The notes beneath the pieces are model-generated. The model ran no database searches and was not told the DNA's origin. It saw nothing but the letters and a program-made list of their open reading frames with translations. Of a stretch of 64,000 nt of DNA, positions 1-10,384 are shown in pieces. A program made the position numbers and the translations under genes. Source of the stretch: Apiospora phragmitis (taxonomy: Eukaryota > Ascomycota > Sordariomycetes > Amphisphaeriales > Apiosporaceae); NCBI GenBank assembly GCA_038363925.1, contig JAQQWL010000012.1:248001-312000 (forward strand). Reading direction: 5' to 3'. Every line of letters starts with the position of its first letter. Position 1 is the stretch's first letter.

Positions 1-667
1 AGTGGAGACGCCAACCCCTCATTGGTCCAAGCCTATGGGTCACGCCCCCCTTTGTCTAACTATATCACCCTCCAACCCCCCTACTTAAAGGCGTCCAACG
101 TGTCCAAATAGGATGCGGCTACGTAAAAACGTCCCAAAATGAATGATAAGTCAGCTTCAAGGAGGCCTGAAGACGCACCATCCCTTACTCTTCGGAGTGC
201 GGCCACGAATAAGGTTCTCGGCACCTGGATTAGATGACCTGCATCTGCTGGTCCCAAGCTAGGGATAGCCTGGACCTGATGGCCCAACACCGATCCGCAT
301 ACTCCTTCGCGAGTTGTTTCCCAACTCAGCAAGACGCTCAGGGCGAAGACAGTCGTGGTCATGTATAACCAACGCCCCTGCTGGCCCCAACTAGCAAAGC
401 AAGGAGGCGGCCAGCTGTGCTGAAATCATGACCACACCAAGCAAATGCAACAGTCGTCGCAAGAACACCGGATAAGAGCTGGGAAAGGTTTTCTGCTATA
501 CTTTACCGGATAGATTGGTGTATAAGACAGGGAGTCCCCATCCTCCTGCATGGCATGAACGCAACCTACTGCATCCACTATTCCATTGTCATAGCCCATT
601 TAAAGTTACATCCTATAGACGCCCATACATATACTTTTGGTCCGTCCACTTGCATACTTTTGAGACG
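1..667. other. Upstream intergenic region
   Basis: No gene is supported here. A 93-codon minus-strand frame at 81-362 has no recognisable domain and no clear splice context. The last ~100 bases are presumably the promoter and 5' leader of the glucanase gene that follows. No convincing TATA box or terminator was seen. Confidence 0.4.
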
Positions 668-1809
668 ATGCGACACTCCAACGTGCTGATCCCGCTCGCC
701 TCGGCGCTGCTAAGTGGTCCGGCCCTGGCCTGGGCGCCCCCGGGCTACTCCGGCTTCAACACCGTGTGGTACGACGACTTTGACGGCGCCGCCGGTAGTT
801 CTCCCAACGGCAATGACTGGAACATCATTACGGGAAACTTGGGCGTCAACAATGAGCTAGAGACATGGTAAGTGAACTGCCTTTCTTTTCGGCCTCATAT
901 AAGGTGAAGGAAGTATTTAAAGAGAGAGAAACTAACGATGCATGTAGTGCGTTACTTCTGCCCTTGCTGTACCTTCCTATATTGGCATGGGAAAAGCGAA
1001 ATAGAGAAGCTTAACTCGTACTAACTCTAATACCCCCTCCCTAGACACCTCCAGCTCCCGCAACCTCCAGCTCTCAGGCGGCAACACCCTCCAAATCGTC
1101 CCCTGGCGCGACAGCGGCGCCGCCAACGGCTGGACCTCGGGCCGGATCGAGAGCAAGTACGTGTTCACCCCCCAAAACGGCCTCGTGACGCGCGTCGAGT
1201 CCCAACTCCGCTTCGGCAGCAACGACCCAGGCACGAAGCAAGGCCTCTGGCCCGCGTTCTGGCTGCTCGGCCAGGCCCTGCGGCAGGGCACCGGCTGGCC
1301 CCAGGCGGGCGAGCTCGACATCATGGAGACGGTCAACGGGCAGCTGGTCGGGCACGGCACGATCCACTGCGACGTCTACCCGGGCGGCATCTGCAACGAG
1401 CCGACGGGGATCGGGGCCGCCGTGGGGATCCCGAACCAGGACTGGCACGTCTGGCGGCTCGAGTGGGATTTAAGGAATGGGGACTGGACGCAGCAGACGC
1501 TGCAGTGGTCGTTGGACGGGGGCGTGTTCCAGACCGTGTCGGGGGCGCGGATCGGGAATCAGGGGGTTTGGAACTCGCTCGCGCATGCGCCGATGTACTT
1601 TTTGCTGAATATGGCGGTGGGTGGTGACTGTGAGTATTACCCCTTTCTCAAAATATTTTCCTCGTCAATGTGAGCTAGGGTCGGAGTGAAGAGTTCATGT
1701 GCTAATGTGAGGACTTCTCATTACAGGGCCCGGTTACCCTAACGCGGGAACGCAGGACGGGTATGGCAGTATGATGGAGGTGGCTTATGTGGCTCACTAC
1801 CAGACCTGA
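668..1809 (+). CDS. Secreted GH16 family beta-glucanase
   Basis: A glycoside hydrolase family 16 enzyme, expected to hydrolyse beta-1,3(4)-glucans outside the cell. The first ~19 residues form a signal peptide ending near AWA. The GH16 catalytic signature is visible as GELDIMETVNG, where the two glutamates are nucleophile and acid/base and the aspartate lies between them. The C-terminus reads through an NMAVGGDWPGYPNAGTQDG segment typical of the fungal members. Three exons are inferred: 668-867, about 1055-1629 and 1727-1809. The second intron is clean (W codon split, phase 1). The first is not: the obvious acceptor at 1044 gives an in-frame TGA, and dropping one G of the GG at 867-868 would restore the expected ETYTSSS. 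The alternative acceptor at 1054 keeps the frame but loses several residues. Length is about 285-288 residues, normal for the family. The exact substrate is not decided. Confidence 0.88.
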
Positions 1810-2263
1810 GCAGTACATCTTTCTTGTTTGGGTGGTTCTTCTGGTGTACTTTTCGCTTATACCCCTGGATTTGGTTTATTGTGCTTCAAGCGCTATGCTT
1901 TGGCCTAGGTCTGTCTTTTCTGTTGGTCATACTACGTAGGAAATAGGAACTCTTTTAGTCACGAACCACACGAATGCGGTGCATGTGAGACTTTGCCGCC
2001 TGTCAACCCCTGAATGGCTCAACTTATCACCCAACATGTATTGGAGGATAACATCCAAGATTCCGTGACACGTACCGTTTATCACGCCGTATTCTCCTTT
2101 GATCTACATAAGTCATTCTCTAAATTCAGTCGCTTTAAACAAAAGTATGTTATTTCTACTTTATTACGGATTTCTTTTTCTTACTCGTTGTTCCTTTTCT
2201 TCTTCTTTCCAGGATCGCCTCTACTCCGTCTCAGACGATGATGATCTACATCTGATTTATTAC

Positions 2264-2743
2264 TTACAGTTCCTCATCCACAAGTCCGTCAATAACCGCG
2301 CGCAGCTGCGCGACCGTCTCGCACACCCTCAAGGCCTCCACCTTCTCGTCCGAGAACGTAGCACGGAAGAGGGCCTCCTGGTGGGCCGCATACAGCGCCG
2401 CCCGCCGCGCGCACCAGATCTTGACGAATTCGAAGCACTTGTAGGCGAGCACCCGCTCCTGCGTCGGGACCGTCGTCGGGGGGGTTCCGTTTCCCGTCAG
2501 CACCTTTTCGAGCGTCAGGTCGTAGTCCTGCCAGACGAGGGCGCCGGGGACGGAGAACTGCAGCTGCGGCAGCTTGCCGGGCACAGTGGCCTGCGTGGCT
2601 TCTTTCAGGAGCGCCTGGACGATGGCGGGGCGCCAGCCGGATTTCCATTGGAGCGGCAGCATGGCTATGGTCTGGTTGGGGCCGGCTGCTTGCATGTCGA
2701 GGACGCGGCACATCTCTAGTTCCCAATCCATCTCCATTGTCAT
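2264..2743 (-). CDS. Hypothetical protein, single exon
   Basis: A 159-codon uninterrupted frame with GC-rich third positions. It has no signal peptide, membrane segment or domain that I recognise. It is rich in Leu, Ala and Glu, with helical stretches near the C-terminus (KVEALRVCETVAQLRAVID). The start at 2743 has further in-frame ATG codons close by (MTMEMDWELEM), so the true start may lie a few codons later. It is tail-to-tail with the GH16 gene. The T-rich stretch at 2150-2220 just past its stop may be a 3' end signal for either gene. It could be the last exon of a longer gene, but no strong upstream acceptor was found. Confidence 0.5.
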   Translation of the reverse strand: MTMEMDWELEMCRVLDMQAAGPNQTIAMLPLQWKSGWRPAIVQALLKEATQATVPGKLPQLQFSVPGALVWQDYDLTLEKVLTGNGTPPTTVPTQERVLAYKCFEFVKIWCARRAALYAAHQEALFRATFSDEKVEALRVCETVAQLRAVIDGLVDEEL

Positions 2744-2756
2744 ATTTGTTGTCTAG

Positions 2757-3436
2757 AATGTTACCAGTAAAAGTGATCAGAGCAAGTCAATGAGTTCTCT
2801 TCAAGCTATTCCATAGCAGTAGCTTTAGTAGTCATAGCAACGGAGAGAATTTCCCTCCTTTTTATGTCCCCGAACCTACTTATCGAGGAGAACACCTAAT
2901 GTGTTCAAGATGACCACGCAACAGGAAACAGTACCCACTGTATCTACACCATGGGCCTAGGTCTTCTTTGTCGCAGCCTGGACCATGGTGTTTCATGAAT
3001 AAGACTATGGTGTTCTTTGTCAGGTTTACCTTCACAATTCGAAGAGGAGCCCTCGGAGAAATACTCCTGGTTGCCTCTTGGTACTCAACTATGCACTACC
3101 CGACTCTGTACATGATTGGTCTTGCACAGCTGGGGGTTATCCTCAGAATTCATATGCTGTTAGCACATAACTGCAAACAGCTTAGGCTGGGCTATTTCTT
3201 TCTGCCAGCTCTGAGGTCCACGTTACCACATCAAGCTGGCTGGAGTTCTACGTGATGTAGCCGCGTCACTTGCATCTGGAGCTATCTTAATACAACCTGA
3301 TGAATCAAGATCGAGGGCCTACGCCAACCAGCAATAAAATGACTGTACTCAACATTCGTGTATTTTACCTAAGGAGCGTAAAACACCTGCGTGATTCTTA
3401 AACCTTTAACCATTCTTTCCTTCTTTAAAGAGCGGC
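2757..3436. other. Intergenic stretch, nothing firm
   Basis: No supported gene. An open frame of 95 codons on the plus strand at 2968-3255 has no recognisable domain, and its composition does not resemble the coding genes around it. Confidence 0.4.
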
Positions 3437-3766
3437 TTGGGATATTTGAGTTCCCCAACAATTCAAGTTGTGCGACCAATACCAAAAGCAAAAAACGATG
3501 CTTCTCTCCACAAGAGATGCCTCCACGATAAAGTCATGGTCAAGGAAAAGAAACTGAGCAACCTAATGAAATCCGCCCAGGACCTGGAAGAAAAGAAAGA
3601 AAAGGAACAAAAAGATAGCAATACGACATTCCAACCGCATTCGCAGAGCAGCGGCAATAAATGGAATCCAAAAGACCCGTATCTAAAACTGGGAACCCCT
3701 CAGATCTTCTATACGCGAAAGCCCGAAAGGCCAGAGATAAAACGGTCTCCGACAGCTCCGATTTAG
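3437..3766 (+). CDS. Possible small basic protein or exon
   Basis: The plus-strand frame is open across this interval. It encodes a lysine-rich, charged sequence with a coiled-coil-like segment (LMKSAQDLEEKKEKEQKD) and a Pro/Lys-rich tail. The frame opens with TTG, and the first ATG is near 3535. If translated from there the product is about 77 residues, otherwise it is an exon of an unresolved gene. No domain is recognised. The residue composition looks protein-like, but there is no splice or homology support. Confidence 0.25.
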   Translation: MGYLSSPTIQVVRPIPKAKNDASLHKRCLHDKVMVKEKKLSNLMKSAQDLEEKKEKEQKDSNTTFQPHSQSSGNKWNPKDPYLKLGTPQIFYTRKPERPEIKRSPTAPI

Positions 3767-3830
3767 CTTATCCATCCAGAGGTGATTTCGCCGTGTATGC
3801 TGCACCACTTTCTGAGAAATAATCTAAGCA

Positions 3831-5010
3831 TTAGGCCGGTCCAGCCAGTGCTGCTGCTGCTGCCGCCGGTGGAAGCTGCGGAGGCCACTCCGCCCGCATT
3901 GCATTATACAGATGAGTTAAAATCGTCTTGTCATCCGGAAGTTCCTCGCGCCACGAATCTGTACTTGTATTAGTATATCTCAGGGTGCTAGGAGGTCGCT
4001 GCTTACCGGCCATGACCCTAGTCTCCCATGTGAGCCGTGGAGGCATAGGTTGTAGAGCTCTACCTTTCGGACGAGCGCATTTTCGGGGCCCACGAAAGAG
4101 TCCATGCTCGACAGGTGCCTAAAAGTTCTGACCAGGTTCTCCGCCCTCTGAGGATAATTGCGCCGTGTCTCAAGGGGCTTCTGGAAGATAAATAAATGAC
4201 AAACGAGCCATTTCCATATAAACGGCAGGGACGTATACCAAAAGCATCCCCCATATTCTAAATCCGATGGCATAAGTATGAAACGATACTAACGAAACCT
4301 TGGATGACTCACGCTGAAATTGCTTCGGAATATTGCTGGTCTCCAGCATGCCTGAATCGAACCAGATCGTCGTTACCGCACCATCTACTGCCTCTTCAGT
4401 AATATTTGCCATGTCTAATAGGTTATTTAACTTCACCCGAATCACTTCTGCTCCGAAGTGGAGCTCAAGAGGCGACCAATTGACAGATGCCCCTGAAATA
4501 GAGTCGTACTTACGTCGACGTGCGACGCTACTTATGGTACCGGGATCAGGTGTCTTGTGGAAGTGGTTGTCCCATATCTCTCCGTTGAGTACCTCTCGTC
4601 TGTTAGTGAAATGCCCTATGAAGTATCTGAACTCCAGGCCAGTCGTATCAATCCACATCATAGCTAATTCATTAAAGGAGCTTTGGACGTTGTTGTTCAA
4701 GAGATCGGGCTGAGACGAGGGCGCCATGAATTCCTCATAGACCTTTTCGAATACATGAAAAGGCTGGTAGATGTCTTGGTAAATACCGAGCCAGTATAGA
4801 TGCTGGAAAAGTTTGTTGGAGTGGCTCGACGGGACTCGATTCTCCTGGAACGCTCTCGTCCGAGTTTTTAGAGCGGCGGTCAGTCCACATCATCTCCTAT
4901 CAGACGAGAAAGAACAGAGAACTGTACCTTCCATCGCAACCCTCTCGGCCTTAATCGCAGTGGTGAGAGCTTGCCACCAAATGGTACCGGATCCGACGGG
5001 GTAAGTGAAC
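3831..5010 (-). CDS. Unrecognised multi-exon gene, paralogue B
   Basis: Pieces of one coding sequence on the minus strand: an exon near 5003-4925 (motif YPVGSGTIWWQA then IKAER), a long exon from about 4860 to 4322 (motif LYWLGIYQDIYQPF), an exon from about 4179 reading PLETRRNYPQRAENL, and a last exon ending at 3831 with a Pro/Ala-rich tail. The donor GTGAGT near 4321 and the acceptor before 4179 fit in phase. The first two exons align with the gene at 6291-8004 (YPxxxxTxWxQ, IKAE, LYxLGIxxDI, GLE, and LN-E-W in the same order), so the two are paralogues. No family is recognised. The junction between the first two exons does not fit in phase without an indel, so this copy may be damaged. There is no predicted signal peptide. 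Confidence 0.45.
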
Positions 5011-5179
5011 TAATAAGAATGGTTATTTAAGCGCAAGTCTTACATCCCTACGGTAATGAAACATTTAAAATAGAATGAATGAGTATATAAGTGCCTAGGA
5101 GCAAGTGTATCGAGAATTCTAGCCGCTACCCCGCCTTTGGGTCTGGACACATCCCATCAGGGGGTGACTTACACATAAC

Positions 5180-5640
5180 AGATACGCAGGAAACGTCTTT
5201 CATTGTAAAGAAAGGGGTCAGCACGATGGGCGACGCATGTAAAGGTAATTCTTTGAGTGTCACGATAGAAGCCTTTACTGGCGTCACGGACCAAAGCGGC
5301 AATGCCGCGCGCCGAGGGCTGAGGAACTTATTCCTTCTGATTCGCCCACGCCATGGACATCCGCCACTGGCCGCCGATCGAGACTTCATCGACACACTTT
5401 CGGCAATGCAGAAGCATGCAGCCGCCTTGTTGGAGGAATGGTGGATGCGAGAGCAAGATGCCGAGATGGTCAATGTCGTCAAACCGCACATATTCGCGCT
5501 CGCCCTGCTTCGTCTCAACGACGACAACAGCAGCCGTGGCTGTTTGCACGATGTACTCAGAGTCGCAAATATTAGGCATCATATTGCAGCGCTCTACCAA
5601 GGGGGCCGGGCCCTTCGTCAAGGCAGGCACATTTCACACT
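5180..5640 (-). CDS. Candidate exons, possibly 5' part of paralogue B
   Basis: On the minus strand one frame reads protein-like sequence from about 5600 (MPNICDSEYIVQTATAAVVV) to a TAA near 5327. The same frame then continues (GIAALVRDASKGFYRDTQRI) to a GTAAGT donor near 5175. The plus strand is also open across 5091-5825 in a 244-codon frame starting at GTG, but that reading looks less like a protein. The minus-strand pieces could be the N-terminal exons of the gene at 3831-5010, yet they do not resemble the first exons of its paralogue. No function can be proposed. Confidence 0.25.
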
Positions 5641-5829
5641 TTGCATGTTCAGGAGCATGGTTTTGTTTTTTCCGTGCCCCAGTCAGTGCCTGTCAAATGG
5701 CAAGTACTATAGTAGCCATGGTCGATAGTGATTTACCGCATGTGGTACATGCAGTGTGCATTCACATATTCTGTCTGGCATGGTTGTGCAAGAGACTATT
5801 ACTGCTTGGCAGAGTCCTGAGCTAGACCT

Positions 5830-6290
5830 CAAATAGTGGTGATTTCTCCTCCTGCTCCCCCTTTTTTCCCTGAAATAGAAAAGCAGTGTGTGTTTTGGGC
5901 CTAAGCCTTAGTCTAACGAAACAAGTGACCTAAACCAGTGAGACCCAGAGACCTTGAACCAGAAGATAGAGAAATTAAAAAGAAATATTCCGACACATTC
6001 TCTCGTCCACCGGGAACTCCTTTAGCAAACTGTGACACTAAGGACTGGAATGAGTTGCATAATTAACCCATGTCTAGCATGAAATCCAACTCTTGGTATT
6101 GGCATATAGCCTGCAGTTAGCATACCGCAACCAGAATGGGTGGTATGCATGCTTGAAGGGAGGCGAATGAGATAAAGGAAGTAAATGAGAAAATAGCCAT
6201 AGAAGAGTAAGGTTCCAATCATGTCGAACGGATCTTCAACTCAAAGAGTTAGTGCAGCAGGAAGTCCTGACTCTCTGTCGTGATTCAGAG
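5830..6290. other. Intergenic, nothing seen
   Basis: No supported gene or structured RNA. Several pyrimidine-rich and A-rich tracts only. Confidence 0.4.
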
Positions 6291-8004
6291 TTAAGCAACT
6301 GTATCCCGCTTTAAAACAGTCTGTATCCACAACCGCTTGTTCACTGGCCACGTATCTATAGCAAAAATTAGTATATGTAGCAGAGTTTTGGGGTTCTCCT
6401 TCGTACTGGTCAAGCTGTCCATCTCTATTCGAATGCGTACGCGCAAGCGGTCAAGCTCTTCCGGCGTGACATATTTTGTTTCCAGGGCATCGTAATCCCC
6501 AAAGCCTCCTGTTTATGGCAAGGACAACAGCACTTTTTCCAGGGCAGTAGCCCTCTCGGAAAAGTGATCTTTGTTTTCCTTTTCATTTCGTGGAATTGCA
6601 TTAGAGAATTCGAAGAAATGATAGAGGATTGTCTTCCAAAGGTGTGGCAGATTTTTGTACCAAAATGCGCCTTCCAAACCTAAGTGAATATTTGTAAGTA
6701 TATATTACACTCTCATAAAAGTTTTGTAGTAAGTAATTGTCGCACTCACGGTTTAAGCGATTTGGGAGCCTAGAGTCTTGTGTCTCTGGAGCATTTGCAG
6801 CTTCCCAAGACTGTTCGCGACCCTTGGTATGGCCGACTCGTTGATACCATCCGCAAGTAACACACCTTTCAATTCACTGATAGAAACTTCGGCTTGACCC
6901 TCCAGTGAATACTCACTCACAACCTTTTGTATATCTTTGACGCTCTGGCCAATCGGGCTCCTATCATCGAGGTAAGGAGGGATAGATCCTCCAATGAAGT
7001 AAACCTTCCAGACCTCGGCATTGAGTGCAATTGGTTTTTGGAGAGTGAAATTATCAGCATGCCGGAGAAAAGTAGTCATTTCGAGGCCAACCACTGGGTA
7101 CCAAGCCTTGAACAAGCCCATAACACATCTTACATCATCCCTTGCCCCGCGTGCGATGAAACCAGGTTGAATCAAAGCTTTATAGACTGCATATATTACC
7201 TCAACAGCATAGTGTATATCGTGGTGAATACCAAGGCAGTACAAGCCAGCGTAAACGTAGTTGAATTGAGCAAGAGTAGTCTTGGCCTCTGGCCACAGCT
7301 GGTCGATCATCGTGAGTTGTTCTGATACTATCAACTGTTAGTCTGTATGACAATAATAAGAATAAGTGTGTAAAAGAAGGGAATATAGAATTCATACAAC
7401 TTCTCCTTGATTTCTCAGCTTTGATAACTTTCTTGATAGATTGTCCCCAAAGCGTATCAAGGTTGTAAGGATACGCTGCCTAAAGTCTCAAGTTAATATT
7501 ATTCTGCCACCATCTAGATGTGCTACCATAAACATAATGATACTTGGTTTCTTTATATTTGCTCTTTTCGGAGCTTGATAATAGTAAAATTGAACGGGCT
7601 GAAACAACTCACAGTAGCAACTCCAATGTTTCCAACTTGTGCCAGAACATATAGCAGCGTCACAGCCAGGTCACCAGATACTCCGTATGATTCCTTGGGG
7701 CCTGTCGATCCATATTCATCAGTGATGAATCTGACCACAGTGTCCCTGAATAGATTTCCTGACATATTGATGGTGATCAGTATTCTTCCGTAAGCCATTA
7801 TCCTCCTGCGTAGAATGTGTTAGCTTGTTCATCATCCCAATTGGCATCCTGGCCCAAAATTTGGAAATACTTAGATATGGACTCGGCTACTTTTCTGTAC
7901 CTCCTCATGTTAACGTGACTGGTACCTATCAGCTTGTGGACGCTAACCACCCCAGAGACAGCGTCGCAGGCCACATCAGCCATTTCTTGCGAAGGCTGTG
8001 ACAT
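6291..8004 (-). CDS. Unrecognised multi-exon gene, paralogue A
   Basis: The start at 8004 (MSQPSQEMADVACDAVSG) follows from a first exon 8004-7871. A canonical intron follows, with donor GTATTT, branch GCTAACAC and acceptor CAG at 7806, bridging two frames that otherwise clash. Exon 2 runs 7805-7613 (donor GTGAGT), exon 3 from 7479 (YPYNLDTLWGQS, IKAE), and a large exon begins near 7329 (LYCLGIHHDIHYAVEVIYAV). The frame of the large exon stops at 6753, but a second frame leads to a GTGAGT donor near 6733. Beyond it, further coding-like exons read EGAFWYKNLPHLWKTILYHF and DALETKYVTPEELDRLRVRI, ending at 6291. An in-frame TAA lies at 6513-6515 unless an intron removes it. No known domain is recognised. 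A related copy lies at 3831-5010. The downstream exon structure is unsure. Confidence 0.5.
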
Positions 8005-8135
8005 TTTCTCTTTGTAGGGAACGATAGTTGTAGAATGACTGAGATGATGTGTGCATTCTACTGGCAATAGTAAGAGATTGATTCATATTTATACACAGAT
8101 TGCTCCAAGAGGACTTAATCCTCTGTTGGAGCAGT

Positions 8136-8700
8136 TTACAGATTGCGGTTATGGATCACAGAGTTGTTAGCCGTGTCATTCCTTCTGGAACTGAGGCTCA
8201 ACATTATTAGTGGTAAATGATCGAAAAGGTGCATGCCAGCGCCGTGTGTTTCGAGTTTGTCCTCCTCGTTATCCCAAAAAAGGTCGCCACATATCTGGCT
8301 TGGTCTAGCAATCTGGACCATGTTGAAATAACGAGAAAGAGTGATAAGCGTGTTGCGCTCCTTCCTGCCTTCAGCTTCGCCGGATGCGGAAGCATTTGAA
8401 ACAACGTTGGTACCTTACGCTGCAACGCCATGTGAGTACTAAATCCAATAGCCGCGGCAAGCAGTGAAGCAAGCGCTGGGTGATGCAAACTTTCTGAGCG
8501 GGAACGGAGTGTCGTGGGACGATGACGCTAGGAACAATCTGAAGAATCAGGGGGTAAAGCAGAATTGTTTGCTGGTACGACCAAAAATTCCGACTGTGAT
8601 TGCAGCAGCGCACATAACGCACAATCCTAATACCATTGGATGTCCTTGACATAGCATCCCCAAATAGTTCAACGCCAGTACTGGGCATCAGAAAGCTTTA
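8136..8700 (-). CDS. Possible membrane-protein gene, model unresolved
   Basis: Coding-like pieces in different frames on the minus strand: a hydrophobic segment near 8640 (VMCAAAITVGIFG), a second near 8460 (ASLLAAAIGFSTHMAL), and a long terminal exon containing ERNTLITLSRYFNMVQIARP and ending at the TAA at 8136. The hydrophobic segments suggest at least two membrane spans. A GTAAGG donor near 8420 lies between the second and third piece, but I could not fit the phases, so the gene may be decayed. No family is recognised. Confidence 0.3.
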
Positions 8701-9181
8701 ATGGAACTTCGCCCCTCTCCAGTGGATCGAAATCTCCCACAAGAAGCCCTCGGTTAGGTCCTGGGCCTCAATCTCGGTGCAGTCCCTAGCCGCGATCGGG
8801 GCCATCATCTTGCCGACTGTGGCAGTCTAGCTCAGCGCATCCGTCTACGTGTACTGTTGTGCCGCTGAACAGAACGTTGGAATAGTCCAAATGTAAGGGT
8901 CAACTCTAGGCCCGCCAGGATACGCAGGCCGGCTTCGTCGCTCCAGTTATGCAGGAGCAAGTGCGGTGAAAGGGACTGCGCTCTGCGCACCGGCTCCTGC
9001 TTGGAAGAATAGCACACCTAGGCCTTAAACAGCAGCGATTCATTCTCTCCTCCTCAGCCTCCTGCCCCAGCGCGGAGGGTATTAGACAACTTGCTTGGCA
9101 TTGCTCGGTACTAGTGGAACTGACTGGAGGTTTTGACCATGCCCTTTCCCTACCTCGCTTGAATACTAAGTCGCCCATCAA
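8701..9181 (-). pseudogene. Fragment resembling a fungal O-methyltransferase
   Basis: On the minus strand, near 8990-8900, the reading LHNWSDEAGLRILAGLELTL matches the conserved region of class II-type fungal O-methyltransferases (usually ILHNWSDE followed by a helix and a Gly-containing strand). It is the only segment that fits the family. The frames on both sides break within a few dozen codons. A separate downstream frame (8830-8701, EIEAQDLTEGFLWEISIHW) looks protein-like but is not typical of the family. No methyl-donor-binding glycine motif or intact start is visible, so I read this as a remnant. It could instead be one exon of an intact gene with unusual splicing. Confidence 0.3.
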
Positions 9182-9298
9182 GAATACACGAACTGTAGTT
9201 GCTGACGGCTAGGCTCCTGCTATCATAGAGACTCAACGATCCACAAGTTCAATCATCTTCAACTCATGATTCATGCTGGGTCATACCCGAACAAAAGG

Positions 9299-9307
9299 GC
9301 TATAAAT
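9299..9307 (+). promoter_or_regulatory. TATA box
   Basis: The sequence GCTATAAATA is a close match to the TATA consensus. It lies about 145 bases before the ATG at 9450, leaving room for a transcription start and a leader of ~110 bases. Confidence 0.4.
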
Positions 9308-9449
9308 AGATCGAGTAGATGCAAAGAACATCTCCTTCCCGCCTACTCCATAGATCATCTTACTGCTCACTATTTCCACTGTATAAGAAATCAACCACCA
9401 AAGACGCACCTATCCCCCACTCGGCCCATCTCGCTCAGCTTGACCAACA

Positions 9450-9632
9450 ATGGGTATCCTGGATTTCTTCTGGAGGATGCTGGGATACGAGACCGGACAA
9501 CAAGAAGAACCCGTCAAAATCCGGGCCAAGACGGTCGACGACAACTGGACCCACCTCTCGGTGCCGAAGAAGATCCCCGAGTTCGAGCAACAATATGTTG
9601 ATGTACGCTATTCGAGGGCACCAATACGATGA
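9450..9632 (+). CDS. Small hypothetical protein
   Basis: A 60-codon frame starting MGILDFFWRMLGYETG, with a charged, Trp/Phe-containing sequence and no signal peptide or known domain. The ATG context (ACCAACAATGG) is acceptable, and a TATA box lies upstream. A GTACGC donor near 9603 would allow splicing to a further exon, so the reading end at 9632 may not be the true one. Function unknown. Confidence 0.4.
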   Translation: MGILDFFWRMLGYETGQQEEPVKIRAKTVDDNWTHLSVPKKIPEFEQQYVDVRYSRAPIR

Positions 9633-10384
9633 GGGTCGCACACAAAAGAGGACATCCACTAATGGGAAGATTAGTGGCCTTGATATACTCAATGCGACAA
9701 TAAGCCATGTCTTGAAAGGTTTAAGGCATACAGGCGGCGTGGGGGCATAGGATCAAGACAGATGTGGCGGATCATCAGCCGAAGACACTCATAGCTGAAG
9801 CATTCTCGGCCTGGCTACAACATACTGGCTGGTCGATTGATACATGCTAAGTACCAATCGTTGTGATAGACACATCATAAGTTTCAGACATTCCGGATTG
9901 TCCATCCTCCTAAGAGTTCTATGTGATTTAAGATGTTCAAGAGAAGGTGATGTCGAGAGAAGGATCTAGGTTAATTCTGGTTATTTGAGTTCAGGGGTCA
10001 ATTCGAAGCTCTGAACGGTCAGGTTTGGGCCCAAGCAGTGCCCACTAAGGTTAGTGCGTTCCACAGGCCTGCCAAGCGCCACAGCCAGGTGCCACAAGCC
10101 ACCCTCGATAGGCTCGATAGGTAAAGATAAGAGAAAAAAAGTCATTATCGGCGGATCATCTTAGCCTCCGCGCTATCTGGAATGCACCAATTCAATTCGC
10201 AGGCTGATATCTTTTGGTGGGGAGCTCTCGAATCTCAAAAAAATTTGGAGCAGAGCCGGAAAAAAGTGAAGTTGCAGCAGCATCTTGAGTCGAGCTTGCC
10301 TTCCTCCTTCCAGCACGACAACACCCAATTGTACCATTCCCACGCGTCCAATCGGCCGACCACGCGACAGGGAACTCTCTCAAG
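9633..10384. other. Intergenic region before NOP56
   Basis: No supported gene. The last ~200 bases, with CT-rich and A-rich tracts, are presumably the NOP56 promoter and leader. Confidence 0.4.
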
